A DNA stretch of 64,000 nt from JBNKHG01 sp050290225 (GTDB lineage Bacteria > Pseudomonadota > Gammaproteobacteria > Pseudomonadales > Cellvibrionaceae): contig JBNKHG010000057.1 of assembly GCA_050290225.1 (NCBI GenBank), positions 124,001 to 188,000 on the forward strand, given 5' to 3'. The notes beneath the pieces are model-generated. The model had not been told where the DNA came from and made no database searches. It saw nothing but the letters and a program-made list of their open reading frames with translations. Shown in pieces: positions 36,337-45,095 of this stretch (positions are counted from its first letter, which is position 1; each line of letters opens with the position of its first letter). The position numbers and the translations under genes are program-made.

Positions 36337-37605
36337 TCAACGGATTTTTTTGGCGCGGGCTTTCTCGATTCGCTTTTCGGAAATACTGACGGTTTCAAAG
36401 CGATAACCGGCCATGGAAAAGCTGATATTGCCGTCGGGGATATCCTCCAGAAATTCCATCGCCAGTCCATTGAGGGTCTTGGGTCCATCTGTGGGCAATT
36501 CCCAGGTAAGGGCACGGTTGATATCGCGTATCGAGGTGCCACCATCGATCAGGTGCCAACCATCTTCCAGGCAGGAAATCTCCTCGTGTTCTTCTTCGGC
36601 ACGGTTGGTGGTAAATTCGCCAACGATTTCCTCCAGCAAATCCTCCAGGGTGACAATGCCCTGAACCTCGCCGTATTCGTCCACCACCATGGCCATGCGG
36701 GACTTTTCTTTCTGGAAGTTAATTAGCTGCGTATGCAACGGCGTGCCTTGAGGTACAAAGTAGGGATCGGTTGAAAAGCGCCTGATGGCATCGTGGGTTA
36801 CGGTCTCGTCCTCGCCGTAGATAAAGCGCGAAGCATTACGCAGGTGGAGAATGCCCACCACCTGGTTGATGTCGTCCTGGTAGACTGGCAGACGGGTGTA
36901 TTCGCTGGTGCGGATCTGGTTCATCAGGTCAGCGATATCGTCATCCAGGTCCAGTCCAACCACCTCATTGCGGGGAATCATAATGTCGTCGACGGTGGCG
37001 CCTTCCAGATCCAGAACGTTCAACAGCATACCCTGGTGTCGATCGGGAATAAGATCGCCTGCCTCGTTCACGACAGTGCGCAGCTCCTCAGGGTGCAGGT
37101 TTTCATCCAGCTTGTGTTTGCTGGGATCGACACCGAATATTCGCGCCAGTCCATTGGACATGTGGTTGACAAGCCAGACCGCCGGATAAAGAAGGGTTAA
37201 CAGCGGCCGAAGTACCCATGCTGCGGGAAAGGCTATCTTTTCGGGGTGGAGGGCAGCGACGGTTTTGGGGGTGACTTCGGCAAATATCAGGATCACCAGT
37301 GTCAGCAGCACGGTGGCGACAGCGATGCCGGCGTTGCCGTAAAGGCGAATGGCGATCACGGTGGCGATGGAGGTGGCAAGAATGTTGACCAGGTTGTTGC
37401 CGATCAGGATTACGCCGATCAGACGGTCCGGTTTTGCCAGCAACTCCGAGGCACGCAGGGCGCTGCGGTGTTTCTTCTTGGCTAGATGTTTCAGCCGATA
37501 ACGGTTCAGCGACATCATGCCCGTTTCGGAACTGGAAAAAAAAGCGGAGAGGACAATTAGGCCGGCGAGTATGCCAAACAGCAAGCCAAGGGGCGCTTCG
37601 TTCAA
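36337..37605 (-). CDS. CorB/CNNM-type membrane transporter (DUF21-CBS-CorC)
   Basis: This 422-residue protein has a DUF21 membrane domain (three to four helices within about 1-190), then two CBS domains (near 205-330; MIPRNEVVGLDLDDDIADL and YFVPQGTPLHTQLINFQ) and a C-terminal CorC/HlyC domain (SCLEDGWHLIDGGTSIRDINRAL). This family exports Mg2+ or is linked to Mg2+/Co2+ resistance. In many gammaproteobacteria such a gene neighbours the ypjD-like gene and ffh, as here. Confidence 0.92.
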   Translation of the reverse strand: MNEAPLGLLFGILAGLIVLSAFFSSSETGMMSLNRYRLKHLAKKKHRSALRASELLAKPDRLIGVILIGNNLVNILATSIATVIAIRLYGNAGIAVATVLLTLVILIFAEVTPKTVAALHPEKIAFPAAWVLRPLLTLLYPAVWLVNHMSNGLARIFGVDPSKHKLDENLHPEELRTVVNEAGDLIPDRHQGMLLNVLDLEGATVDDIMIPRNEVVGLDLDDDIADLMNQIRTSEYTRLPVYQDDINQVVGILHLRNASRFIYGEDETVTHDAIRRFSTDPYFVPQGTPLHTQLINFQKEKSRMAMVVDEYGEVQGIVTLEDLLEEIVGEFTTNRAEEEHEEISCLEDGWHLIDGGTSIRDINRALTWELPTDGPKTLNGLAMEFLEDIPDGNISFSMAGYRFETVSISEKRIEKARAKKIR

Positions 37606-37740
37606 AAAGGGTGAAACCTGTATAACTGTAAAGAAGGCGTATATTGAAGCAGATCACGGGCTTTCGCAACTAATCGAAACGGCAGGAAATTACCGCCCGG
37701 GGAATGCCCTCAAATCCACGCTACTGGGGTTAGGGAACAC

Positions 37741-38541
37741 TTAGGTGCTGTGCAAGATCAGCTCCAGAACCAGTTTGCTGCCGAAGTAGGCCAGCATCAG
37801 TGCGCAAAACCCGCCCAGGGTCCAGCGAATGGCGGTATTGCCGCGCCAACCCAGGCGGTGACGCCCCCACAGCAATACACCGTACACCACCCAGGCAATA
37901 ATGGTGAGTACAGTTTTGTGGGCCAGGTGCTGGGCAAACATATCCTCAATAAAAATCATGCCGCTGATAATGGAAAGCGTCAGCAGTAATTCACCCGCCC
38001 AGAGGAGTTCAAACAGCAGGGATTCCATGGTCTGCAGCGGCGGCAGCAGGCGCACCAGGCCGGTGGGGTGTTTGTGTTTGAGTTGGTAATTCTGGAAGGC
38101 GAGCGAGAGCGCCTGCAGGGTGGCGATGGTGAGCAGGCTGTAGGCGAGTATCGACACCAGAATATGGGTCCCGATACCGGCGTGCACCTGCATGGGGGCC
38201 GCCGAACTCGGTATGAACAGCGACAAAACCACAATCAGAGCCGACAGCGGAAACTGCAGTACAAACAGGTTTTGCAACGGTTTTCTCAAACTGCTGAGCA
38301 GAACCAGTAAATTAATGGCCCAGGCCAGGGCCGAACCGATATGGAAAAGACCGAACTGGAAGCCCTGTTTGGTATAGATAAGACCACTGGCGCCAATGCC
38401 GTGGAATAAAAGCGCTGTGGTTGCGAAACTCAACAGCCACTGCTTGTTCGCCGCCTGCTTTTTCAGTAGAGCATTCACTAAAAATAGACTTGCACCCAGG
38501 TAGAGGGCGGCGGCGGCTACATTGGCGGCAAAGGTGGTCAT
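37741..38541 (-). CDS. cytochrome c assembly-type inner-membrane protein (YpjD-like)
   Basis: This eight-helix membrane protein (266 residues from ATG 38541) is of the CcsA/CcmC-like family, with HIGSALAWAINLLVLL, GIGTHILVSILAYSLLTIATLQAL and LAHKTVLTIIAWVVYGVLLWGRH. The conserved histidines would bind haem. Homologues lie divergent from ffh in many Gammaproteobacteria, as seen here. A role with CorB-like transporters has been suggested for this neighbourhood. The upstream start at 38604 lacks support. Confidence 0.87.
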   Translation of the reverse strand: MTTFAANVAAAALYLGASLFLVNALLKKQAANKQWLLSFATTALLFHGIGASGLIYTKQGFQFGLFHIGSALAWAINLLVLLSSLRKPLQNLFVLQFPLSALIVVLSLFIPSSAAPMQVHAGIGTHILVSILAYSLLTIATLQALSLAFQNYQLKHKHPTGLVRLLPPLQTMESLLFELLWAGELLLTLSIISGMIFIEDMFAQHLAHKTVLTIIAWVVYGVLLWGRHRLGWRGNTAIRWTLGGFCALMLAYFGSKLVLELILHST

Positions 38542-38762
38542 TGGTTGCTGTGGTTCCTGGATCGAGTTCCTGAATCCATTGTCAGGGCAGCGGAAGTTTG
38601 TCATTGAAGCGGGAAGGCTTCAAGTCGCGAATCGACAATTGTCAGTCACTGGCCGTCACGAATTAGCGGTTAGCGACTTATAGCTGGTATACTCCCCCAC
38701 CTTTGTACTGCGTCCGCAGCCCTGCAGCTGCGCGCCCCTCTATTGAGTTATTAGTGGCTGAT

Positions 38763-40172
38763 ATGTTTGAGAGTTTATCGGATCGTCTATCGAAATCTCT
38801 GCGCACCATAACCGGAAAAGCGCGACTCACCGAAGACAACATAAAGGATACCCTGCGGGAAGTGCGAAAGGCGCTGCTGGAAGCGGATGTGGCGCTGCCG
38901 GTGGTCAAGGCCTTCGTGTCACAGGTCAAGGATCGTGCCGTGGGCCAGGAGGTCAGCAAGGCACTTAATCCGGGGCAGCAATTCGTCAAAATTGTCGAGT
39001 CCGAACTGATCCAGGTGATGGGGGCCGCCAACGAGTCTTTGAACCTGGCGGCAAAGCCGCCGGCAGTAATCCTGATGGCGGGTTTACAGGGCGCGGGTAA
39101 AACCACCTCGGTGGCCAAGCTGGCGCGTTTCCTGAAAGAGCGGGAAAAGAAGAAGGTGCTGGTGGTGAGTGCCGACGTCTACCGTCCCGCAGCCATCAAA
39201 CAGCTGGAAACCCTAGCCGGTGAGGTCGAAGCCGAGTTCTTTCATTCCAGTGCCGATCAGAAACCGATCGATATTGCCAATGCCGCCATTGACCACGCCA
39301 AGCGACAGTTTGCCGATGTCGTGATCGTGGACACCGCTGGTCGCCTGCATATTGACGAAGAATTGATGGATGAAATCAAGGGATTGCACGCGGCCGTAAA
39401 GCCCGTGGAAACCCTGTTTGTCATCGATGCCATGATTGGTCAGGATGCGGTCAATACCGCCAAAGCCTTTAACGACGCCTTGCCGTTGACGGGTGTGATC
39501 CTTACCAAAGCGGATGGTGATGCCCGTGGTGGCGCGGCTCTGTCTGTGCGCCAGGTCACTGGCAAGCCGATCAAATTTCTGGGGATGGGGGAAAAGGTAG
39601 ATGCCCTCGAGCCTTTCCACCCCGATCGTATCGCTTCTCGCATTCTCGGCATGGGTGACGTCCTCTCGCTGATTGAGGAAGCCGAGCAGAAGATCGACAA
39701 GCAAAAAGCTGAAAAGCTGGTAAAAAAGGTCGCCAAAGGGAAGAAGTTCGACCTGGAAGACCTGCGCGATCAGTTGCAACAGATGCAGAATATGGGCGGT
39801 ATGAGCTCCATGCTGGAAAAATTGCCCGGCATGGGCAATGTCGCCCAACTGGCCGAACAGGCCAATATGGGCAAACAGTTCAAAGTGATGGAAGTTATTA
39901 TCGATTCCATGACGCCCGCTGAGCGCTCCAACCCGGATATCCTCAACGGCTCACGTAAACGCCGTATCACCCAGGGCTCCGGCACCACCATCCAGGATCT
40001 CAATCGCCTGCTGAAGCAGCACAAGCAGATGGCAAAGATGATGAAAAAGATGAAGGGCGGTGGTATGGCGAAGATGATGCGAGGCCTGGGAGGGATGTTT
40101 CCGGGTGGAGGAGGCGGTATGCCGCCAGGTGGATTCCCGGGAGGTGGGCTTCCGCCGGGCTTTGGACGATAA
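38763..40172 (+). CDS. ffh: signal recognition particle protein Ffh
   Basis: This is the SRP54-type GTPase (469 residues), which binds 4.5S RNA and signal sequences and docks with FtsY at the membrane. It has an N domain (1-90), a G domain with GLQGAGKTT, VDTAGR and TKADGD, and a methionine-rich M domain with SGTTIQDLNRLLKQ. It ends in a Gly/Pro/Met-rich tail. The chosen ATG gives the conserved MFESLSDRLSKSL start. It precedes the rpsP operon after a heptad-repeat hairpin. Confidence 0.98.
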   Translation: MFESLSDRLSKSLRTITGKARLTEDNIKDTLREVRKALLEADVALPVVKAFVSQVKDRAVGQEVSKALNPGQQFVKIVESELIQVMGAANESLNLAAKPPAVILMAGLQGAGKTTSVAKLARFLKEREKKKVLVVSADVYRPAAIKQLETLAGEVEAEFFHSSADQKPIDIANAAIDHAKRQFADVVIVDTAGRLHIDEELMDEIKGLHAAVKPVETLFVIDAMIGQDAVNTAKAFNDALPLTGVILTKADGDARGGAALSVRQVTGKPIKFLGMGEKVDALEPFHPDRIASRILGMGDVLSLIEEAEQKIDKQKAEKLVKKVAKGKKFDLEDLRDQLQQMQNMGGMSSMLEKLPGMGNVAQLAEQANMGKQFKVMEVIIDSMTPAERSNPDILNGSRKRRITQGSGTTIQDLNRLLKQHKQMAKMMKKMKGGGMAKMMRGLGGMFPGGGGGMPPGGFPGGGLPPGFGR

Positions 40173-40183
40173 GGGGGCTTTAA

Positions 40184-40277
40184 GCTACAAGCTACAAGCT
40201 ACAAGCTACAAGCGGCAAGCTACAAGCGGCAAGATAAGGGCGGCTTTGCTTGCCGCTTGTGGCTTGCCGCTTGAAGC
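40184..40277. repeat. heptad repeat array with inverted arms, copy 2
   Basis: Seven tandem 7-bp units of AAGCTAC/AAGCGGC (40184-40232) are followed, after a short spacer, by inverted heptads of the TTGCCGC/TTGTGGC type (40248-40277). This is the same design as the array at 14817-14946. It starts a dozen bases after the ffh stop and can form a long hairpin, so it may act as a terminator or RNA stabiliser between ffh and rpsP. Confidence 0.85.
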
Positions 40278-40458
40278 TTTTCTACCCAATACACCACATA
40301 ACCCTATACACCCCTCCACTTTTCCCCTAAAATACCGCGCCTTTCGCGGGCCGTATCTCTCATTGGAGGGGCAGTTCGGCGAAATTAACGAATTTTGAAC
40401 TGACTGTGTCTTGCCGTGAGGCAACACGAAAACTGGATGAACAGGAAGACGACTTACT

Positions 40459-40704
40459 ATGGTAAGCATTCGATTGTCTCGCGGCGGCTCTAAAAAGCGC
40501 CCCTTTTACCACCTGACCGTAACCAACAGCCGCAGCTCTCGCGACGGCCGTTTCCTGGAGCGTGTGGGATTCTTTAACCCGGTCGCCCGTGGTCAGGAAG
40601 AGCGCCTGCGCGTAGACCGCGAGCGTGTTGAGTACTGGATTGGCCAGGGCGCCCAGCTGAGCGACCGTGTTGCCAAACTGCTGAAAGATAACGCCGCTGC
40701 TTGA
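40459..40704 (+). CDS. rpsP: 30S ribosomal protein S16
   Basis: Ribosomal protein bS16 (81 residues), recognised by VSIRLSRGGSKKRPFYHLTVTNSRSSRDGRFLERVGFFNP. It opens the standard rpsP-rimM-trmD-rplS operon. The ATG follows GGAAGACGACTTACT. Slightly shorter at the C-terminus than the E. coli protein, ending LLKDNAAA. Confidence 0.98.
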   Translation: MVSIRLSRGGSKKRPFYHLTVTNSRSSRDGRFLERVGFFNPVARGQEERLRVDRERVEYWIGQGAQLSDRVAKLLKDNAAA

Positions 40705-40732
40705 TTGTCAGCGATTAGCCCGGTAGAGACCA

Positions 40733-41272
40733 TTGACGGCTAATAACTCCAATCTGGTCAATGTCGGGCGTATTACCACGGTCTACGGTGTGAAAGGGTG
40801 GGTGAAAATCCATTCCAGCACTGAGCCGCGGGAAAACATATTGCAATACCAGCCCTGGTGGTTGAAAACCAGCCACGGGGTTAAGGCGGTCGAGATCGAC
40901 GAAGGTCATCAACATGGACAGGGCCTGGTGGCCCATATCAAAGGCGTGGATGACCGCGATCAGGCCAGGGCATTCTGCCAGGTTGATATTGCCATTGAGC
41001 GCGATCAGCTGCCGGCGCTGGAAGACGATGAGTTTTACTGGCACCAACTGGAAGGGTTGACCGTCATCAGTGAGTTCGAAGGTGGCGAGTATAACCTGGG
41101 CCGAGTGGTCAAATTGATCGAAACCGGTGCCAACGATGTGCTGGTGGTTAAGGGCAGCGCTAACAGTCTGGATCGCAAGGAGCGCCTGGTGCCTTATGTC
41201 CCGGGCCAGTTTATCAAGTCCATTGATTTGGATGCCGGTGAAATGCGGGTGGACTGGGACCCGGAATTTTGA
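40733..41272 (+). CDS. rimM: 16S rRNA processing protein RimM
   Basis: This ribosome-assembly factor (179 residues) binds S19 and helps mature the 30S head. It has VGRITTVYGVKGWVKIHSST, the domain-linking EDDEFYWHQLEGLTV, and the PRC-barrel end LVPYVPGQFIKSIDLDAGEMRVDWD. It begins with TTG; no better ATG is available. It lies 28 bp after rpsP. Confidence 0.97.
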   Translation: MTANNSNLVNVGRITTVYGVKGWVKIHSSTEPRENILQYQPWWLKTSHGVKAVEIDEGHQHGQGLVAHIKGVDDRDQARAFCQVDIAIERDQLPALEDDEFYWHQLEGLTVISEFEGGEYNLGRVVKLIETGANDVLVVKGSANSLDRKERLVPYVPGQFIKSIDLDAGEMRVDWDPEF

Positions 41273-41321
41273 TGGCGGACCTTATTGTCTTGGTACGCCA
41301 ACTGGGCATTGAGAGGCTGTT

Positions 41322-42089
41322 GTGAGAATTGCAATCGTCTCCCTGTTTCCGGAAATGTTTGCCGCCATCACTGACTACGGCGTTAGTGGACGGGCGGTTA
41401 AGCAGGGGTTGGTCGAGCTGGATTATTTTAATCCACGCGATTACACCTCTGACCGGCATCAGACTGTGGATGACCGGCCCTACGGTGGTGGACCCGGCAT
41501 GGTGATGATGATTCAGCCATTGCGCGACGCCATCAATGCGGCCAGAACCTGGGCCGGTGCCAATGGCCAGGTGGCCAAGGTGATCTACCTGTCTCCCCAG
41601 GGCAGGCCGCTGGACCAGGCCGGGGTGGCCGAACTGGTCGAAAGCCCGAATTTGGTATTGGTCGCAGGGCGCTATGAGGGAATCGATGAGCGCCTGATTG
41701 AGTTGGAAGTGGATGAGGAGTGGTCCGTAGGCGACTATGTGTTAAGCGGCGGCGAATTGGCTGCCATGGTATTGATTGACGCCGTCACACGATTGATACC
41801 CGGGGCACTGGGTCATGCCCAGTCGGCTGAGCAGGATTCCTTTACCGAGGGCCTGTTGGACTGTCCCCACTACACGCGTCCCGAGGTTTACGAGGGGCGG
41901 CGGGTGCCGGAGGTGCTTCTGTCCGGTAACCACGAAAGAATTCGGCGCTGGCGCCTGCAGCAGGCGCTGGGGCGGACCGACCTGCGACGGCCGGACCTGT
42001 TGGAAAAACTTGATTTGAGCGAGGAGCAGCAAACGCTGCTGACGGACTATCGTCGGGACCTTAAAGAAGCTGATAGCGACCCCCAATAA
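41322..42089 (+). CDS. trmD: tRNA (guanine37-N1)-methyltransferase
   Basis: This SPOUT-class enzyme (255 residues) makes m1G37 in tRNAs that read CNN and some other codons, preventing frameshifts. It shows the trefoil-knot region LVAGRYEGIDERLIE...WSVGDYVLSGGELAAM and an early DDRPYGGGPGMVMMIQPL. It starts with GTG and lies 49 bp after rimM in the same operon. Confidence 0.98.
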   Translation: MRIAIVSLFPEMFAAITDYGVSGRAVKQGLVELDYFNPRDYTSDRHQTVDDRPYGGGPGMVMMIQPLRDAINAARTWAGANGQVAKVIYLSPQGRPLDQAGVAELVESPNLVLVAGRYEGIDERLIELEVDEEWSVGDYVLSGGELAAMVLIDAVTRLIPGALGHAQSAEQDSFTEGLLDCPHYTRPEVYEGRRVPEVLLSGNHERIRRWRLQQALGRTDLRRPDLLEKLDLSEEQQTLLTDYRRDLKEADSDPQ

Positions 42090-42151
42090 ATGGCGGCGTT
42101 TGCTAAAGCGATAACTCTAGCTGTGAAGCTACATAACTTTTGGAGTCTACC

Positions 42152-42508
42152 ATGAGTGGCAAAAACAAAATTATCCAGGAACTGGAAAACGAACAACTGA
42201 AAAAGGAACTGCCGGCTTTCGCTCCCGGTGATACTGTCGTTGTTCAGGTAAAGGTAAAAGAGGGTAACCGCGAGCGTCTGCAGGCGTTTGAAGGCGTGGT
42301 TATCGGCGTGCGCAACCGTGGCCTCAACTCCGCGTTTACCGTACGCAAAATCTCCCATGGTGTCGGTGTGGAGCGTACCTTCCAGACCCACAGCCCGCTG
42401 GTCGACAGCATCAAGGTCAAGCGTCGCGGTGACGTGCGCCAGGCCAAGCTGTACTACCTGCGCGAACTGACAGGTAAGGCTGCCCGCATTAAGGAAAAGC
42501 TGAACTAA
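42152..42508 (+). CDS. rplS: 50S ribosomal protein L19
   Basis: Ribosomal protein bL19 (118 residues from ATG 42152, behind TTTTGGAG). It has FAPGDTVVVQVKVKEGNRERLQAFEGVVI and FTVRKISHGVGVERTFQTHSP. It is the last gene of the rpsP operon and is followed by a strong terminator. Confidence 0.98.
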   Translation: MSGKNKIIQELENEQLKKELPAFAPGDTVVVQVKVKEGNRERLQAFEGVVIGVRNRGLNSAFTVRKISHGVGVERTFQTHSPLVDSIKVKRRGDVRQAKLYYLRELTGKAARIKEKLN

Positions 42509-42590
42509 GGTATTTGCGGCGGGTTCGACCCTGCCGGATAACGGGCGTTTCGATACCCCGGCCGGTTGTCGCGAGGCCTTTGAATACCCC

Positions 42591-42629
42591 AAAAAAAGCC
42601 GATGCTGTCTGACAGCTTCGGCTTTTTTT
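42591..42629 (+). terminator. terminator of the rpsP-rimM-trmD-rplS operon
   Basis: AAAAAAAGCCGA...TCGGCTTTTTTT forms a stem with an extended GCTGTC/GACAGC core and a run of seven T. The symmetric A and T runs would let it work on both strands. Confidence 0.92.
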
Positions 42630-42781
42630 GTGCAACGTTGGCAATGTGATGGTTTTTTGTTCGCTAAAGCGGGTTAAATGCGCCGTTCATCTTCATAAAC
42701 GCTTAATATTAGAACATTCCTTAATCTACATTATACTCATTTGAGGATCACCTTAACTTGGCATAACGTCTGGCAACGGCG

Positions 42782-43843
42782 ATGGCTACCTCATCCTCCG
42801 CTCTGACAATGGACCCCCTGCACCGCTTTCATGATTTGGAAGGGGTAGAGCGCTCTGATTACACGGATAGCACGCCCTGGTGGGAGGAATTGACCGACGC
42901 CGCGGATGCGATGGAAGAGGTACGCCATGCCGTTTCGGCGATGGTCGATAGCCTTTACCGGAGCGACGGTTTTCAGTTGGCGGCCCTGAAGCGAGCTTTG
43001 CAGCCGATGGTGCAAAGTATTGTGCGCAATCCCGATGCCTGTATGTGGTTGTCCCAGGTGCAACGTACCGAAAGTTATCTCTACAAGCACGCACTGGCGA
43101 CCTCGGTGTGGGCCGTGGCCCTGGGGCGGGAACTGGGGATGCCGCTCAAGCAGCTGCATAGTCTGGCCCTGGGGGGGCTGCTGATGGATGTGGGAAAGCT
43201 CAAGTTGCCCAATTCGCTGTTGCAAAAAACCGGTCCCCTGAGTGAATGGGAACTCTTGCTGATACACGACCATGTGGGGCTGGGCCTGGAAGGGCTGAAA
43301 GACGCTGCGGGTGTTAACCGGGATGTCTGGGACATGGTGGCAGCCCACCACGAACGCCATAATGGCCTCGGGTACCCGGAGGGGCTGCGTGAAGGCAAGA
43401 TTCCCCTGTTTGCCCGGATCGGTGCTATCGCCGACTGTTACGACGCTATGATCAGTGCGCGTCCCTACGCTGCCACGCTATCGCCCTTCGATGCATTGAG
43501 AAAACTGTATGAGTGGCGGGATATCGATTTTCAGTCGGAGTTGATCGAGGAGTTTATCCGGGCGGTGGGGATCTACCCCGTGGGCTCGCTGGTAGAATTG
43601 AATTCCGGCGAGGTGGCGGTCGTGGTTGCGGAGGGCAGAGAGCATCGATTACGTCCCTGGGTGTTGATCTTGTTGGACAAACACAAGGCGCCCGCCGCAC
43701 CCGGCCAAGCGCTGGACCTGAGTCAACCCCGGTGTACGGGTGTGCACCAGTTTGAAACTCTGCAAATTGCCGCTTGCCTGGAAATGGGGGCCTACGGGAT
43801 TGACAGCCGCTTTATTCAAAATGCGTCCGCTCCGCTTTCCTAG
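42782..43843 (+). CDS. HD-GYP domain protein with a degenerate metal site
   Basis: This 353-residue protein is built like cyclic-di-GMP phosphodiesterases of the HD-GYP class, with the HD-GYP domain at about residues 95-260. YKHALATSVWAVALGREL and the late motif HHERHNGLGYPEG (GYP kept), then IGAIADCYDAMIS, are present. The central HD pair that should read H-D-[IV]-G-K is LMDVGK here: the metal-binding histidine is replaced by methionine (near residue 135). It may bind c-di-GMP without cleaving it. It stands alone after the ribosomal operon. Confidence 0.88.
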   Translation: MATSSSALTMDPLHRFHDLEGVERSDYTDSTPWWEELTDAADAMEEVRHAVSAMVDSLYRSDGFQLAALKRALQPMVQSIVRNPDACMWLSQVQRTESYLYKHALATSVWAVALGRELGMPLKQLHSLALGGLLMDVGKLKLPNSLLQKTGPLSEWELLLIHDHVGLGLEGLKDAAGVNRDVWDMVAAHHERHNGLGYPEGLREGKIPLFARIGAIADCYDAMISARPYAATLSPFDALRKLYEWRDIDFQSELIEEFIRAVGIYPVGSLVELNSGEVAVVVAEGREHRLRPWVLILLDKHKAPAAPGQALDLSQPRCTGVHQFETLQIAACLEMGAYGIDSRFIQNASAPLS

Positions 43844-44086
43844 GCTTTGGCTTGCTGTCCTACATATTTATCCTCTTTTTTTTCTGATGCCACGCTGTCG
43901 CTGATCCAAATTTATTCCTTCGCCAATTTTTCCGGATCCTGAATTGTGCGCAAAGTGTGGGCTGGACCGCACTAAAGATTGAGCCCGACCGGGAACTCTG
44001 GGAAGATAGCCGGTTCCAAGTGGTCAAACAGGCAGGTTTTGTCGATAAAGTCATGAAAAATGACCACTATTCAATAAGAGGATTTG

Positions 44087-44854
44087 ATGTTGATGCGATT
44101 GGTTTCACGATGGATAAAGCCCCTGGTATCTGTTGCCCTGGGGCTATCGACCCTATTCAGCGGGATGGCTGGCGCCGAGGGGGTGGAGCCGGCGGTTGCG
44201 GAGAAAATTCTGCAGCAATTGAAGCTGGGGCGTGGGGATTTGCCGTACGGGCCAGTGGAAACCTCGCCCGTGCCCGGGCTCTATAAAATACAGGTGCAGC
44301 AGGGACCGACTCTGTTTGTTTCAGCCGACGGCAGCCATTTTGTCGCCGGTGAAATGTTTTCCGTCCAGCCCGGTCAATTCGTCAACCTGCAGGAGCAGGA
44401 GCGTATCGAGGTTCGCGCACAATTGATCGACGATGTGGACATCAAGGACATGATCGTATTTTCGCCCAAGGGGGAAACCAAGGCGGTGATTAACGTATTC
44501 ACCGATGTGGATTGTGGCTACTGTCGCAAGTTGCACCAGGAGATGCCCGCTCTGCACGACAAGGGAATTGAAGTGCGTTACCTGGCCTACCCGCGAGCCG
44601 GCGTGCCTTCGCCGTCCTACGACAAAATTGCCACGGCCTGGTGTGCCGAGAATCCCCGGGAGACCCTGACCCGGCTCAAAAATCGCGAACCCATGCCCAT
44701 CAATGTGTGTAGCGACAACCCGGTGGCTGAACAGTTCGCCCTGGGTAACCAAATGGGTGTTCGTGGAACGCCGGCTTTGGTGCTCACCGATGGTCGCTTG
44801 ATTCCCGGTTACCGCAACGCCGCTGAATTAGCCAGGATACTGGGGCTGGAGTAA
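44087..44854 (+). CDS. dsbC: thiol:disulfide interchange protein DsbC
   Basis: This periplasmic disulfide isomerase (about 255 residues) has a signal peptide (LVSVALGLSTLFSGMAGA), an N-terminal dimerisation domain and a thioredoxin domain with the active site DCGYCRK near residue 142. The cis-proline loop GVRGTPALVL and the second disulfide pair (WCAEN...NVCSDN) match DsbC. ATGs at 44087 and 44093 are both possible. It lies upstream of hom, as in Pseudomonas-type genomes, but no xerD precedes it here. Confidence 0.95.
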   Translation: MLMRLVSRWIKPLVSVALGLSTLFSGMAGAEGVEPAVAEKILQQLKLGRGDLPYGPVETSPVPGLYKIQVQQGPTLFVSADGSHFVAGEMFSVQPGQFVNLQEQERIEVRAQLIDDVDIKDMIVFSPKGETKAVINVFTDVDCGYCRKLHQEMPALHDKGIEVRYLAYPRAGVPSPSYDKIATAWCAENPRETLTRLKNREPMPINVCSDNPVAEQFALGNQMGVRGTPALVLTDGRLIPGYRNAAELARILGLE

Positions 44855-44880
44855 GCTTGTTGCGCCTGCCAATGTAGCCT

Positions 44881-44908
44881 GCGTTATAAAGGTAGCGTTA
44901 TAAAGGTA
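44881..44908. repeat. 14-bp direct repeat
   Basis: GCGTTATAAAGGTA is present twice in immediate succession (44881-44894 and 44895-44908) just after the dsbC stop. No function can be assigned. Confidence 0.8.
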
Positions 44909-45095
44909 AAGGGGCCGCCAGGCCTCTTGAGCCATTTCCCCGAACACGCTCTTTCGTCATCTGGTGCTCATTTGTGCCCCCGGAATTGACACTACCGGAC
45001 TGGCTCAGTAAGGTTGCCGTCTTTCTGTCTCTCCAGGCCTGAGAAGGGGCCGGAGGGACACCGACAGTCCATGTTTCAACTTTGGAGACGTTATC

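Noticed and set aside
43957..44286. 109-codon frame overlapping dsbC
   Set aside because: Overlaps the DsbC signal peptide in another frame and lacks any motif.
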